This document shows positions 18,163-26,213 of a stretch of 64,000 bases of DNA, one piece after another. The first letter of the stretch is position 1; the number at the start of each line of letters is the position of its first letter. Position numbers and translations under genes: made by a program. Origin of the DNA: an uncultured Poribacteria bacterium (lineage in GTDB: Bacteria; Poribacteria; WGA-4E; WGA-3G); assembly GCA_951828385.1 (NCBI GenBank), contig OX639973.1, positions 3,835,200 through 3,899,199 of the forward strand. The letters are read 5' to 3'. Under the pieces are notes generated by a model, which was given only the letters and a program-made list of their open reading frames with translations, did no database searches and was not told the DNA's origin.

Positions 18163-18417
18163 ATGGCTACAATGAAGTGTGGTAGGTGCGGTTCTGAGAA
18201 GATTATGCCTAACTTACGGATCCGCGATCGCTACGAGGCAGGAATGGGGCAAGACTTGGAAGTTGAAATACAGGGTAACCCTGATGCCTTGATTTTCAAA
18301 CAGGCTCATAGAGAGGCATTAAAAGCGACTGTCTGTGGTGAGTGTGGCAATGTGGGGCTCTCCGTTGAAAATCCACAACGGCTATGGAAAATCTACACCG
18401 AAAAAAAGAATACTTAG
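18163..18417 (+). CDS. Small two-CxxC zinc-ribbon protein
   Basis: 84 residues. KCGRCGSEKIMPNL near the N-terminus and VCGECGNVGL near residue 64 supply four Cys for one zinc ribbon, with about 45 residues between the knuckles. AAGGAG is 12 nt before ATG 18163, and ATG 18172 is an alternative start. A TATAAT at 18098-18103 has no clear -35. Proteins like this often bind nucleic acid or another protein; nothing more specific can be said. It lies just outside the IS607 element. Confidence 0.6.
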   Translation: MATMKCGRCGSEKIMPNLRIRDRYEAGMGQDLEVEIQGNPDALIFKQAHREALKATVCGECGNVGLSVENPQRLWKIYTEKKNT

Positions 18418-18502
18418 CATGGACTTCTATGCTGGAATTGATGTTTCAGCACAGTTAAAAACCGCATATACTAATAAATCTTTACACATCCAGGGAGGAC
18501 CG

Positions 18503-19996
18503 ATGGAATCAACCGAGTCGGACTTCAAACGTTTTATTTTTATTTTAATTGATGGAGTACCTCATGAAATCTTTAAAGCATTGATTGAAAACGGTGATCT
18601 ACCGAATATTAAGAAATATGTGGTAGATCAGGGCAGTCTGAACAAAGCGGTCTCCGTCTTTCCCTCAACCACAGGGCCTGCCTTTATTCCGTTTTTCATG
18701 GGGGTGTATCCGGGGACAGCCAACCTCCCTGGTATTCGGTGGTTATCCAAATCAAACTTTCAGAATCCACATCGGTTCAAACGTCCCGGTATCTGTAGTT
18801 ACATGGGAATTGACGGGTTGAGTTTTGAAGCCGACGTGCCTTCTAATTTCAAGACCCTGTTTAACTTTTTCTCATCCGTCAGCAACATCTATAACCCAGT
18901 TATATGTGGGTGTCCACCCTCCAAAGATCTGACAGGCTCGATTAAACCCTTCATCTATACTTATGCCCACTTTTCGCATCGATGGCGATTTGTCAATCAA
19001 ATTGCAGTCCGTCATCTACACAAAGCCGCTGAAGCAGGCGACCAGTTTATCATGTGTCTCTTTCCGGCTGTTGATACTTTTTCACACCTTACAGCGATAC
19101 AATCTCCGCAGGTGCTCCGGACCTACCGAGAAATAGACACCGCAATTGGGCATCTCGTCCACATTTTACAAAAGGCAAACACCCTTCAAGAGACATTGAT
19201 TCTAATTACCAGCGACCACGGCATGACTGACACGCACACGCATATTGATATTCCACAGCATTTAGACGATGGAGGGTGGCGGTGTTTGCATTATCCAAAG
19301 ATTTGGCGACAAGGTGCCGTATCCGCCAGCATGGTCTCAGGAAACGGGATGACGCACCTCTATTTTAAAAATAGTTCGGCTGAAAAGGGATGGGGCGAAC
19401 GAACACCTTTTGAGAAACTCTATCAAATGGGTGTTATTGGTGCCCTGATTGAATTGGAAGGAGTGGGACTCGTCGCAGGGCAGAGCGAAACTGGAGACAT
19501 CATCGTCCAAAGCCGCGGCGGACAAGGAAGAATCTCCTGTCACTCACAGGACACAGATCTCGAAAAGCCACAAAGTGTAGCAACGACTTTTAAATGCGCG
19601 GACGCGCTGCGCTTTTCATACCAATTCACTGGGACAGATCCGCTTGGATACGGGGTTCACTACAAAAATCTATCCTCGCGGAAAGCACTCCGTGAGACTT
19701 ATGAGAGTCCGTATCCAGATGGCATCGTCCAATTGTGGCAGGTTTTCAAGAGTGAGCGAACCGGCGACCTTGTACTAAGTGCGGAGAGCGGTTATGATCT
19801 ACGCGCCCGTTATGAAGTGCCTGAACACCACACGACCCACGGTGGATTAATTGCCGAACACATGCACATTCCACTTGTGACGAATTATCCAATTGCAGAA
19901 CAGTACATCCGATCTGTTGATGTCTTTCCGACGGTGCTAAACCTATGCGGGCACAACATATCGGAACAATACATTGACGGACGGGTTGTCAGGTAA
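18503..19996 (+). CDS. Alkaline-phosphatase-superfamily phosphodiesterase/nucleotide pyrophosphatase
   Basis: 497 residues from ATG 18503, preceded by GGGAGG with 4 nt spacing; a longer reading frame begins upstream but overlaps the zinc-ribbon gene. The metal-binding Asp is in FIFILIDGVP, the nucleophilic Thr in VFPSTTGPAF, further metal ligands in LFPAVDTFSH and ITSDHGMTDTH, and the last His in HTTHGGL. This is the type I phosphodiesterase/nucleotide pyrophosphatase (NPP) pattern. There is no clear signal peptide, so a cytoplasmic site is possible. The substrate is unknown. Confidence 0.85.
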   Translation: MESTESDFKRFIFILIDGVPHEIFKALIENGDLPNIKKYVVDQGSLNKAVSVFPSTTGPAFIPFFMGVYPGTANLPGIRWLSKSNFQNPHRFKRPGICSYMGIDGLSFEADVPSNFKTLFNFFSSVSNIYNPVICGCPPSKDLTGSIKPFIYTYAHFSHRWRFVNQIAVRHLHKAAEAGDQFIMCLFPAVDTFSHLTAIQSPQVLRTYREIDTAIGHLVHILQKANTLQETLILITSDHGMTDTHTHIDIPQHLDDGGWRCLHYPKIWRQGAVSASMVSGNGMTHLYFKNSSAEKGWGERTPFEKLYQMGVIGALIELEGVGLVAGQSETGDIIVQSRGGQGRISCHSQDTDLEKPQSVATTFKCADALRFSYQFTGTDPLGYGVHYKNLSSRKALRETYESPYPDGIVQLWQVFKSERTGDLVLSAESGYDLRARYEVPEHHTTHGGLIAEHMHIPLVTNYPIAEQYIRSVDVFPTVLNLCGHNISEQYIDGRVVR

Positions 19997-20051
19997 GTCG
20001 AGAACGATTACTGAAATATTGATTAAATCTTCATGAAACCCCGCCTTCCCA

Positions 20052-20083
20052 AATTATGCACCTCTTTTTCCATAACTCGCGTC
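20052..20083 (+). promoter_or_regulatory. ECF-type promoter motif, cut off from its gene
   Basis: AATTATGCACC (20052-20062) and GCGTC (20079-20083) match the pair upstream of two other ECF sigma genes (23095-23125 and 34971-35003). Here a TnpB element lies between the motif and the sigma gene at 21755. Confidence 0.45.
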
Positions 20084-20089
20084 TTTAAT

Positions 20090-20214
20090 TGTGATAGCAC
20101 CCACTACCTAAAGGTAGGGGCTTCGGTTTCATAGCGACTGCGGTTTTCTCAGAAAGTCCACCGTCTAACTGTCGCTCCACCAGCGGGAAATTCCCTGAAA
20201 CTCTGAAGCGAGTA
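20090..20214 (-). ncRNA. Candidate omega (guide) RNA 3' scaffold of the lone tnpB
   Basis: This region downstream of the tnpB stop ends in the hairpin at 20104-20117 typical of omega-RNA scaffolds. The guide would be read from about 20070-20090, in DNA that resembles an ECF sigma promoter region. Inferred from family knowledge; the fold was not computed. Confidence 0.45.
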
Positions 20215-21348
20215 TCAGGCATATCGTGCAGAATCGTTCACGGCTATCCCTGCCCGCAAAATATTTATTGCAGCGTTGATGTCCCTATCGTGGTGTGAAC
20301 CACATTCAGGACACGTCCACTGCCTATCAGAGAGAGAAAGATTTTCGTTGTGATACCCACAATCGCTACAAGGTTTCGTTGTGGCAGTCCATTGACTGAC
20401 TTGTTTGAAATGACGCTTATGTTTTTGACACTTATACTTCAATATCTCAACAAACTGGTAGAAGGCAAGATCGGAGACTTTCCGTCCCCACAAGCGTTTC
20501 ATGCCGTCAAGGTTCAACGTTTCAAGGACTATGGTATCAAAGCGTTTACAGAGTTTACTCGCCAGTTGCCAATGAAAGTCTTTGCGCTGGTTACTAATTT
20601 TCCGATAGAGGCGTGCGATTGCTCGGACACACCGCCACCAACCGTTAGAACCTTTCTTTTTTCGAGAAAGTGATTTGTTGAGAGACTGAAGTTTGTTCAA
20701 AGATTGTTTCAAGGGTTGTGGGTGTTGTATTTTCTCACCCGTGCTAAGTGTCAAGTAAGCGTCTTTCATACCGAAGTCTGCCCCAACTCTCTGACCTGTT
20801 GCTGACAGTTCTTTGGTATCTGTGTGGTCTGTCACTATACAAATCCAATAACCACCGCAGTTATCACGTTTGAGTGTGATACGTGCGATAGTCCCGTAAA
20901 ACTCACGGTGTTTATGAAATGTGAAGGGAATGCGTTTGAAAGACCAAATCTGTTTCTTATCATTCCACTCACGAAAAGTTATTGTAATACGATTATATTC
21001 TAACGCATAACCCGCTTGTGTAAAGGTAATGGATTTAAACTTATGTCTTGGCTTTCGTTTAGGCTTACCGCCTAACTTCTTGAAAAAACGCACATAGGCT
21101 TCGTCAATACGTTTAAGTTCTTCTTGGATCGCTTGACTGGGCAAAGACTTCCAATGTGGGTGTGTCGTTTTCTTCAGTTCTTTCACGTGAGCAGACATAG
21201 TATGATAGTTCGCATAAGGTAAACCGTCTTTGTATCTCTGGTCTTGCCACCTATGGAAGTAATCATGCACCTGCCACATATCGTCAAGCAAGTTTCCAAT
21301 GCGGATTGTGTTCGATTGATCGTATAGCGAATATTTATAGGCTTTCAT
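20215..21348 (-). CDS. tnpB: TnpB RNA-guided endonuclease (IS200/IS605 type)
   Basis: 377 residues. RuvC residues: Asp in RVGADFGMKDAYL, Glu in TIVLETLNLDGM, Asp in HHDRDINAAINI. The zinc finger is CSDCG...CPECG. N-terminal region with typical PRHKFKSITFTQ. The catalytic set is complete. Its promoter is a perfect sigma70 consensus with a cruciform-forming leader. It is only distantly related to the IS607-linked TnpB 3 kb away, so two separate TnpB elements have landed here. Confidence 0.9.
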   Translation of the reverse strand: MKAYKYSLYDQSNTIRIGNLLDDMWQVHDYFHRWQDQRYKDGLPYANYHTMSAHVKELKKTTHPHWKSLPSQAIQEELKRIDEAYVRFFKKLGGKPKRKPRHKFKSITFTQAGYALEYNRITITFREWNDKKQIWSFKRIPFTFHKHREFYGTIARITLKRDNCGGYWICIVTDHTDTKELSATGQRVGADFGMKDAYLTLSTGEKIQHPQPLKQSLNKLQSLNKSLSRKKKGSNGWWRCVRAIARLYRKISNQRKDFHWQLASKLCKRFDTIVLETLNLDGMKRLWGRKVSDLAFYQFVEILKYKCQKHKRHFKQVSQWTATTKPCSDCGYHNENLSLSDRQWTCPECGSHHDRDINAAINILRAGIAVNDSARYA

Positions 21349-21358
21349 GGTTTATCAA

Positions 21359-21440
21359 GTATCAAGCATTTATCCCCGTTTTAGTGGGAGGCAAGCATAT
21401 TACCAAGCGGTAATACTAAAACTGCTTGCCAACTTGATAC
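21359..21440 (-). promoter_or_regulatory. Structured leader of tnpB (nested inverted repeats)
   Basis: Three nested arms: GTATCAAG (21359-21366)/CTTGATAC (21433-21440), GGCAAGCA (21390-21397)/TGCTTGCC (21423-21430) and ATTACC (21399-21404)/GGTAAT (21409-21414). The whole 82-bp leader can fold between the promoter and the start codon, and may limit translation. Confidence 0.65.
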
Positions 21441-21444
21441 TTTA

Positions 21445-21473
21445 ATTATACCACATTTTTAGGTCAATGTCAA
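21445..21473 (-). promoter_or_regulatory. Perfect consensus promoter of tnpB
   Basis: On the minus strand TTGACA (21468-21473), 17-bp spacer, TATAAT (21445-21450). Confidence 0.8.
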
Positions 21474-21552
21474 ATGTTTTTGATACAACAAACCCATACG
21501 CCGTCTACATCCCCAAGCTAAAGCATGGGGTCTTGACGGGGGAGTGATAAGT

Positions 21553-21728
21553 AACCCAAGTTGCTACCAACGAATTTTGAGCATTGTAACACGGTTTTTC
21601 CGACACTTTCTTCACCCCGTAGGGGTGTTATGTCTATAGAAACCCAAGTTGCTACCAACGAATTTTGAGCATTGTAACACGGTTTTTCCGACACTTTCTT
21701 CACCCCGTAGGGGTGTTATGTCTATAGA
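21553..21728. repeat. 88-bp tandem duplication upstream of the first ECF gene
   Basis: Two near-identical copies start at 21553 and 21641 (AACCCAAGTTGCTACCAACG). Each ends in the hairpin CACCCCGTAGGGGTG. The second copy stops 26 bp before the sigma-factor start, so the repeat forms its leader. Confidence 0.85.
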
Positions 21729-21754
21729 AACAAAAATACACGCTGGAGTCTTTT

Positions 21755-22948
21755 GTGAAAAACGAAGATGTTGTGTTAATCCAACGTATTCTTGCAGGCG
21801 ATGAGAATGCTTTTGAAAGTTTGATCAGAAAGTACCAGAAGCAGGTTCACGCGCAGGCATTACGAAGCATCAATGATTTTCAGATCGCTGAAGATATTGT
21901 ACAGGAAACCTTTCTGCAAGTCTATCAGCGGTTGGAAACCTTGGAAGACCCGAAACTCTTTCCAAAGTGGCTTTATGTGATTGTCAATCGACGCTGCATC
22001 GCATGGCTCCGCAAAAACAGGCTACAAACCCAGCCATTGGAAGAAACCGACATCTCAGAGATAGAGACAGAGGCGTATTCCCGATACATCGCCGCAGAAC
22101 ACGCTAAAACGACTGCTGAGGCACAGCGCGATCTCGTCCAAAAACTCTTGGCGAAGTTGAAGGAGAGCGATCGTGAAGTTATCACACTCCACTACTTTGA
22201 AGAGATGTCGTCTTCAGAAATAGGCGAATTTTTAGGCGTATCTGAAAATACGATTAAGAGTCGGCTCCGGCGTGCGCGACAACGGTTAAAGAAGTATGAA
22301 TTCATGATTCAAGAGACGTTAGACATTACAATCGAAGGAGAGCATCGCTCCCAAAAACAGTTGAAAGGAGAAATTAGCATGACAGACGAAGTGAGAGATA
22401 ACACCGAAGTTGAAGCGAATGCGGAAGAAACGCAACGCCAGATTGCTAATCTGCAACAGCAAATTAAGGTTATCGCTGCTGAATCGGACGCTTTTCTTGC
22501 GTCACGAAGAAATGAAGCACTGGAAACATTACGCCGTGTTCCCTATGATGCTGAAAGACCGATTTCATGGGGTTATGTGGGTGGGTATCGCACCTCTCCG
22601 GGAAAGATGTCGGGACGCGTCGCATTTTGGTCGGATAACATTGATAACTTTCTATCTAAAGCACCGGATGCCGACATCGTGAAACTTGCGAGTCTCTTCA
22701 CAAATCCTACTATAATCGCTGTTTTAAGACAGTTGGTAGAAGGAAAGAGATCGGTCTCGGATTTGGCAAATGGGTGTGGTCTCCCAGAAAGTGAGATAGA
22801 GAAAGCCGTAGAAACGTTAATGGACGCGACATTAGTGGAACGCACGGAAGATGATCTCATTGAACCTAAAAATGATGCTGTCTCTTTTTTCCTGAACTTT
22901 GTGAGCATGACAACCGTCCATCTCGGGCACATCAAGCCTGATAATTAA
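21755..22948 (+). CDS. ECF sigma factor with C-terminal winged-helix extension (paralogue 1)
   Basis: 397 residues. Start is given by context (codon TTG/GTG-type at 21755, reading MKNEDVVLIQRILAGDE). Residues 1-90 are sigma region 2 (AEDIVQETFLQVY, FPKWLYVIVNRRC), 125-185 region 4 (LHYFEEMSSSEIGEFLGVSENTIKSRLRRARQRL, shown here as one helix-turn-helix). Residues 205-245 form a coiled coil (EETQRQIANLQQQIKVIA). Residues 305-385 resemble an ArsR-like winged helix (VLRQLVEGKRSVSDLANGCG). No anti-sigma gene is adjacent. An internal RBS and in-frame ATG at 22379 could make the extension on its own. Confidence 0.85.
   Translation: MKNEDVVLIQRILAGDENAFESLIRKYQKQVHAQALRSINDFQIAEDIVQETFLQVYQRLETLEDPKLFPKWLYVIVNRRCIAWLRKNRLQTQPLEETDISEIETEAYSRYIAAEHAKTTAEAQRDLVQKLLAKLKESDREVITLHYFEEMSSSEIGEFLGVSENTIKSRLRRARQRLKKYEFMIQETLDITIEGEHRSQKQLKGEISMTDEVRDNTEVEANAEETQRQIANLQQQIKVIAAESDAFLASRRNEALETLRRVPYDAERPISWGYVGGYRTSPGKMSGRVAFWSDNIDNFLSKAPDADIVKLASLFTNPTIIAVLRQLVEGKRSVSDLANGCGLPESEIEKAVETLMDATLVERTEDDLIEPKNDAVSFFLNFVSMTTVHLGHIKPDN
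22365..22381 (+). promoter_or_regulatory. Internal ribosome-binding site and in-frame ATG in ECF paralogue 1
   Basis: AAGGAG then 8 nt and ATG 22379 (codon 209). The product would be 189 residues with coiled coil and winged helix only. The paralogue has the same site at the same codon. Confidence 0.55.
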
Positions 22949-23094
22949 ATTCAGTTTTCGCTGGCGGGGGTTTAGAAGAACCGGAACTCGGTTTTTTCTA
23001 ACCTTCGCCACTGGAACGCCATATTTCAGGCAACCTTTCAGTAAATATTTCCTTTCAAACCTAAAATATTTCCTTTCAAACCTACTTTTTTCAA

Positions 23095-23125
23095 AATTAT
23101 GCACCCTTTTTTCTTAGTTCGCGTC
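23095..23125 (+). promoter_or_regulatory. ECF-type promoter motif before paralogue 2
   Basis: AATTATGCACC (23095-23105), 15 bp, GCGTC (23121-23125). GCGTC resembles the CGTC -10 element used by many ECF sigma factors. Just upstream is a direct repeat of TTTCCTTTCAAACCTA. Confidence 0.5.
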
Positions 23126-23242
23126 ATTATATAGTGACGTGAACGGATAGCATGTCGTTTCGTGTTTTGTAAGTGTATTTATCCGAAAAATATGTAATCG
23201 TATAGGGTTCCTTAATGAAAAGAGTCTTTCTGGAGATGTCCG

Positions 23243-24508
23243 ATGAGAAGTGACGATGTTCAGTTGATCCAGCGCATCCTTGCAGGCGATGAGACCGCCT
23301 TCGCGACTTTGGTTGAGAAGTATCAACAGCAGGTTCACGCGCTTGCGTTTCGGAAAGTAGGGAATTTTCAGACCGCCGAGGATATCACACAGGAGACCTT
23401 CCTGCAAGTCCATCAGAAACTCGCAACGCTAAACGATCCAGCGAAGTTTTCAGGATGGCTCTATGCGATTGTGAATCACCTCTGTATCGCATGGTACAGA
23501 AAAAACCGGTTACAAACCGAGTCGCTACAAGAGATCCATATCTCAGAAATAGAAAAGGATGCCTATTCTCGGTATATCGCGACGGAGCACGCAAAAACAA
23601 CTGCTGCAGCGCAACAAGATTTGGTCAAAAGGCTACTTACCAAGTTGAAAAAGAGCGACCGTGAGGTTATCAGGCTCCACTATTTTGAAGAGATGACCTC
23701 TTCAGAAATAGGTGAGTTCTTAGGCGTATCTGAGAATACAATTAAGAGCCGCCTCCACCGTGCCAGACAGCGACTAAAAAATTACGAATCCATGATTCAA
23801 GAGGTATTGGATATTACGATTGAAGATAAACATCGTTCCCAACCCCTGTCGGAAGGAGAAACCATTATGACAAATGAAGTGAGAAACGGATCCAACGTGG
23901 ATGCAAGGTTGGAAGAAATGCAGCGTCAGGTCACCGATCTACAGGCACAAATTAAGGACATCGCAGCGAATTCGGGGGCTTCTACTGGAGAACGTCCCAC
24001 CACCTCAAGTGATACCCTTTTCCGCATTGCGGCTGACTCCGATGCTTCCACTGGCTCAGACAAAAAACAGGCACTTGAGGCATTACTCCAACTCCCTCAT
24101 CATGTGAAAGACCCGATCACGTGGTGCTACGCAGGTGCCTATCACGCCGCCTCTGGCCACAGATCAAGCCGAGGCTCAGTCTGGACGACCAACGTTGATA
24201 GTTTCCTATCTAACGCACCAGATGCTGAAATCGTGAAGCTTGCGAAGTATTTCACGAACCCCACTATAGTTGCTGTTTTAAGACTGTTAGTGGGGGGCAA
24301 GAAATCGGTCACGGATTTGGCAAACGGGTGTAGCATCTCCGAAAGTGAGATGGAGGAAACTGTGGCATTGTTAATAGACGGAGCGTTAGTAAAACGCACC
24401 GAAGACGATCTTATTGAACCTAAAAACGATGCGGTTTTTTATTTTCTAAATTTCGTCGGTATGGTAACCGTCTATCTGAATCCCGAAGACTACCACCCTC
24501 AAGATTAA
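23243..24508 (+). CDS. ECF sigma factor with C-terminal winged-helix extension (paralogue 2)
   Basis: 421 residues, closely similar to the protein at 21755 along its full length; a tandem duplication 300 bp apart. Sigma region 2 is AEDITQETFLQVHQ and SGWLYAIVNHLC; region 4 is SSEIGEFLGVSENTIKSRL. The coiled coil is EEMQRQVTDLQAQIKDIA. An insert rich in Ser/Thr (about 240-265) is absent from paralogue 1. The winged helix is VLRLLVGGKKSVTDLANGCS near residues 340-400. ABC-2 permease genes follow after a MITE, so it may control transport. Confidence 0.85.
   Translation: MRSDDVQLIQRILAGDETAFATLVEKYQQQVHALAFRKVGNFQTAEDITQETFLQVHQKLATLNDPAKFSGWLYAIVNHLCIAWYRKNRLQTESLQEIHISEIEKDAYSRYIATEHAKTTAAAQQDLVKRLLTKLKKSDREVIRLHYFEEMTSSEIGEFLGVSENTIKSRLHRARQRLKNYESMIQEVLDITIEDKHRSQPLSEGETIMTNEVRNGSNVDARLEEMQRQVTDLQAQIKDIAANSGASTGERPTTSSDTLFRIAADSDASTGSDKKQALEALLQLPHHVKDPITWCYAGAYHAASGHRSSRGSVWTTNVDSFLSNAPDAEIVKLAKYFTNPTIVAVLRLLVGGKKSVTDLANGCSISESEMEETVALLIDGALVKRTEDDLIEPKNDAVFYFLNFVGMVTVYLNPEDYHPQD
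23853..23869 (+). promoter_or_regulatory. Internal ribosome-binding site and in-frame ATG in ECF paralogue 2
   Basis: AAGGAG followed by 8 nt and ATG 23867, also codon 209. Conserved position and spacing with paralogue 1. Confidence 0.55.
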
Positions 24509-24509
24509 T

Positions 24510-24636
24510 TATAGTGAATCCTAAAAATAAATACACATCTTTGTAGCATAACCTGTTAGGTTGTGCCAGTCTGAATGCCTGTTATAGGCATTCAGACTGT
24601 TTGAGTGTGCCCAATTAATTCTAAACTTTACTATAG
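24510..24636. mobile_element. MITE family B, copy 1
   Basis: Ends TATAGTGAAT... and ...TTTACTATAG are short inverted repeats. Inside is a perfect 13-bp hairpin, CAGTCTGAATGCC (24567-24579) with GGCATTCAGACTG (24587-24599). The small palindrome here is GCATAACCT/AGGTTGTGC; compared with the usual GCACAAACT/AGTTTGTGC, both arms changed together. It sits one base after the stop codon region of the sigma gene. Confidence 0.8.
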
Positions 24637-24653
24637 ATTGTAGGAATCGTTTG

Positions 24654-26162
24654 ATGTTTTTGGTGCTATTGAGGCGCGAGATTCTCGCCCATTTGATCAC
24701 ATTTCGTTTCGCTATTACGGTGATTACCTGCTTGCTGCTCGTTGCCACAACCATGTTCATCAGAATTAATGATTATGAACAACGGTTAGCGAGCTACAAT
24801 GCCGCCAGAGATGCGCACCGTGATGAACTTTTATCCACCCGAACCTACTCCTTTTTAATGCCGAAAATCGATCGACCGCCGAATCCGCTGAGTATTTTTA
24901 ACGCCGGTATGGACAGCCGGATCGGTAATACGCTGCGGATTTATTATACACATGTCCCCGTCTTGTGGGATGCGCATTCCCACAGTTCTGGCAATCTTTT
25001 CATCGATCATTTCTACCGAATTGACCTCGTCTTTGTTTTTCAATTTGTGCTTTCACTATTGGCACTGCTGTTCGCCTACGATGCGATTGCTGGTGAACGT
25101 GAAAGCGGCACAATGCGCCTGACAATGAGCCACCCGGTACGACGCGGGAGTATCTTGGCGGCGAAGTACGTTGGTGCAATGACATGTCTAATCCTGCCGC
25201 TCATCATCAGTTTTATCATCGCTTTGATTTGGATCGTATCAACGGGTTCAATCGTCTTTAGTGAAGCGGATTTTCTGCGAATCGCAGGCATCCTGCTAAC
25301 TTCGATGATCTATCTTTCTGCTATCTACCTGATAGGATTTTTTATTTCCGCTTCGGTGCACCGCACCGCCACTGCACTCATGCTCTCTCTATTTGTCTGG
25401 GTGGTCCTGGTGTTAGTTTATCCTTCTGTTAGTGTGTCGATGGTTGATCAACTGATAAAGCCCGAAAGGGGTCTGATAGATTCGAGTTACGATGCGATGT
25501 GGCAAATACGACTGGCAGCGAATAAAGAGGCGATGGAATATCTTCAGAGCGATGCGATTGAAGGCGAAAGCGAGCACTTTAACGTAGATGGCTCTCGCGG
25601 TGGATTAAATGTCGGTCTCAGTAACCAAAGAACACTGATGCGTATAGATTTCAGAGCGTACGATTGGCAATCCATCAGCCCGGAATCCGAAAAATACGTG
25701 CCGCACGTCATCCGCTACCATCAATTCTTAGCACCCTTACACATTGACGCAGCGGAGAAAATGGGATTGATACGCCTGCCTGCCTTAGATCAAATCCGGT
25801 TTCGGAGAGCCAGAATTGCGCAGAACCTACTTCGATTCTCCCCCGCAGCGATGTATAATCTCGCAACACAGGCGTGGTTGGGAACAGACCTTGATGGTGT
25901 TGTGGACTTTTTTGAGGCGGCACGCCACTACCGACGCACGCTGATTAATTACTTTTATGATGAAGATGCCTTTTCAAGTCGACAGTGGTTTGCGAGCGAC
26001 AAAGGTGCCATCAACTTAGACGATCTGCCGGGATTTGCCTATCAACGTACCAGTCTCTGGGTAAGTGTTTCACGGGCACTCCCCGATCTGCAGTTGTTAA
26101 TACTACTCAATGTTGCGTTGTTCTTGGCGACCTTCGCTATTTTCGTCAGGCAGGAGATTTAG
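24654..26162 (+). CDS. ABC-2-type transporter permease (paralogue 1)
   Basis: 502 residues from ATG 24654 (AGGAA 7 nt upstream). A membrane helix at about 17-38, then a large loop, then a helix cluster from about 125 (VFVFQFVLSLLALLFAYDAIAGERESGTMRL split by the ABC-2 motif AGERESGT), further helices to about 265, an extracytoplasmic domain of about 200 residues, and a last helix near the C-terminus. This is the ABC-2/DUF3526 permease arrangement. No ATPase gene is present here, so the partner must be elsewhere. The next gene is a related permease, 51 bp downstream. Confidence 0.85.
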   Translation: MFLVLLRREILAHLITFRFAITVITCLLLVATTMFIRINDYEQRLASYNAARDAHRDELLSTRTYSFLMPKIDRPPNPLSIFNAGMDSRIGNTLRIYYTHVPVLWDAHSHSSGNLFIDHFYRIDLVFVFQFVLSLLALLFAYDAIAGERESGTMRLTMSHPVRRGSILAAKYVGAMTCLILPLIISFIIALIWIVSTGSIVFSEADFLRIAGILLTSMIYLSAIYLIGFFISASVHRTATALMLSLFVWVVLVLVYPSVSVSMVDQLIKPERGLIDSSYDAMWQIRLAANKEAMEYLQSDAIEGESEHFNVDGSRGGLNVGLSNQRTLMRIDFRAYDWQSISPESEKYVPHVIRYHQFLAPLHIDAAEKMGLIRLPALDQIRFRRARIAQNLLRFSPAAMYNLATQAWLGTDLDGVVDFFEAARHYRRTLINYFYDEDAFSSRQWFASDKGAINLDDLPGFAYQRTSLWVSVSRALPDLQLLILLNVALFLATFAIFVRQEI

Positions 26163-26213
26163 GGTTCAAACCTCACGGCAGCGTCCTGTCTCTGTCAGTC
26201 CGTTAGGAGAAAA

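Larger units (their letters stand above)
20090..21535 (-). mobile_element. IS200/IS605-type element with tnpB only
   Basis: Contains one gene, tnpB, and no tnpA. The right end (low coordinates) has a hairpin CTACCTAAAGGTAG at 20104-20117, as in IS605 right ends. The left end has the hairpin CCCCAAGCTAAAGCATGGGG at 21511-21530. Without tnpA it must be mobilised in trans. Ends are approximate. Confidence 0.7.

Noticed and set aside
18335-18502. Longer start for the phosphodiesterase gene
   Set aside because: It overlaps the zinc-ribbon gene in another frame and its residues do not fit the family; GGGAGG supports ATG 18503.
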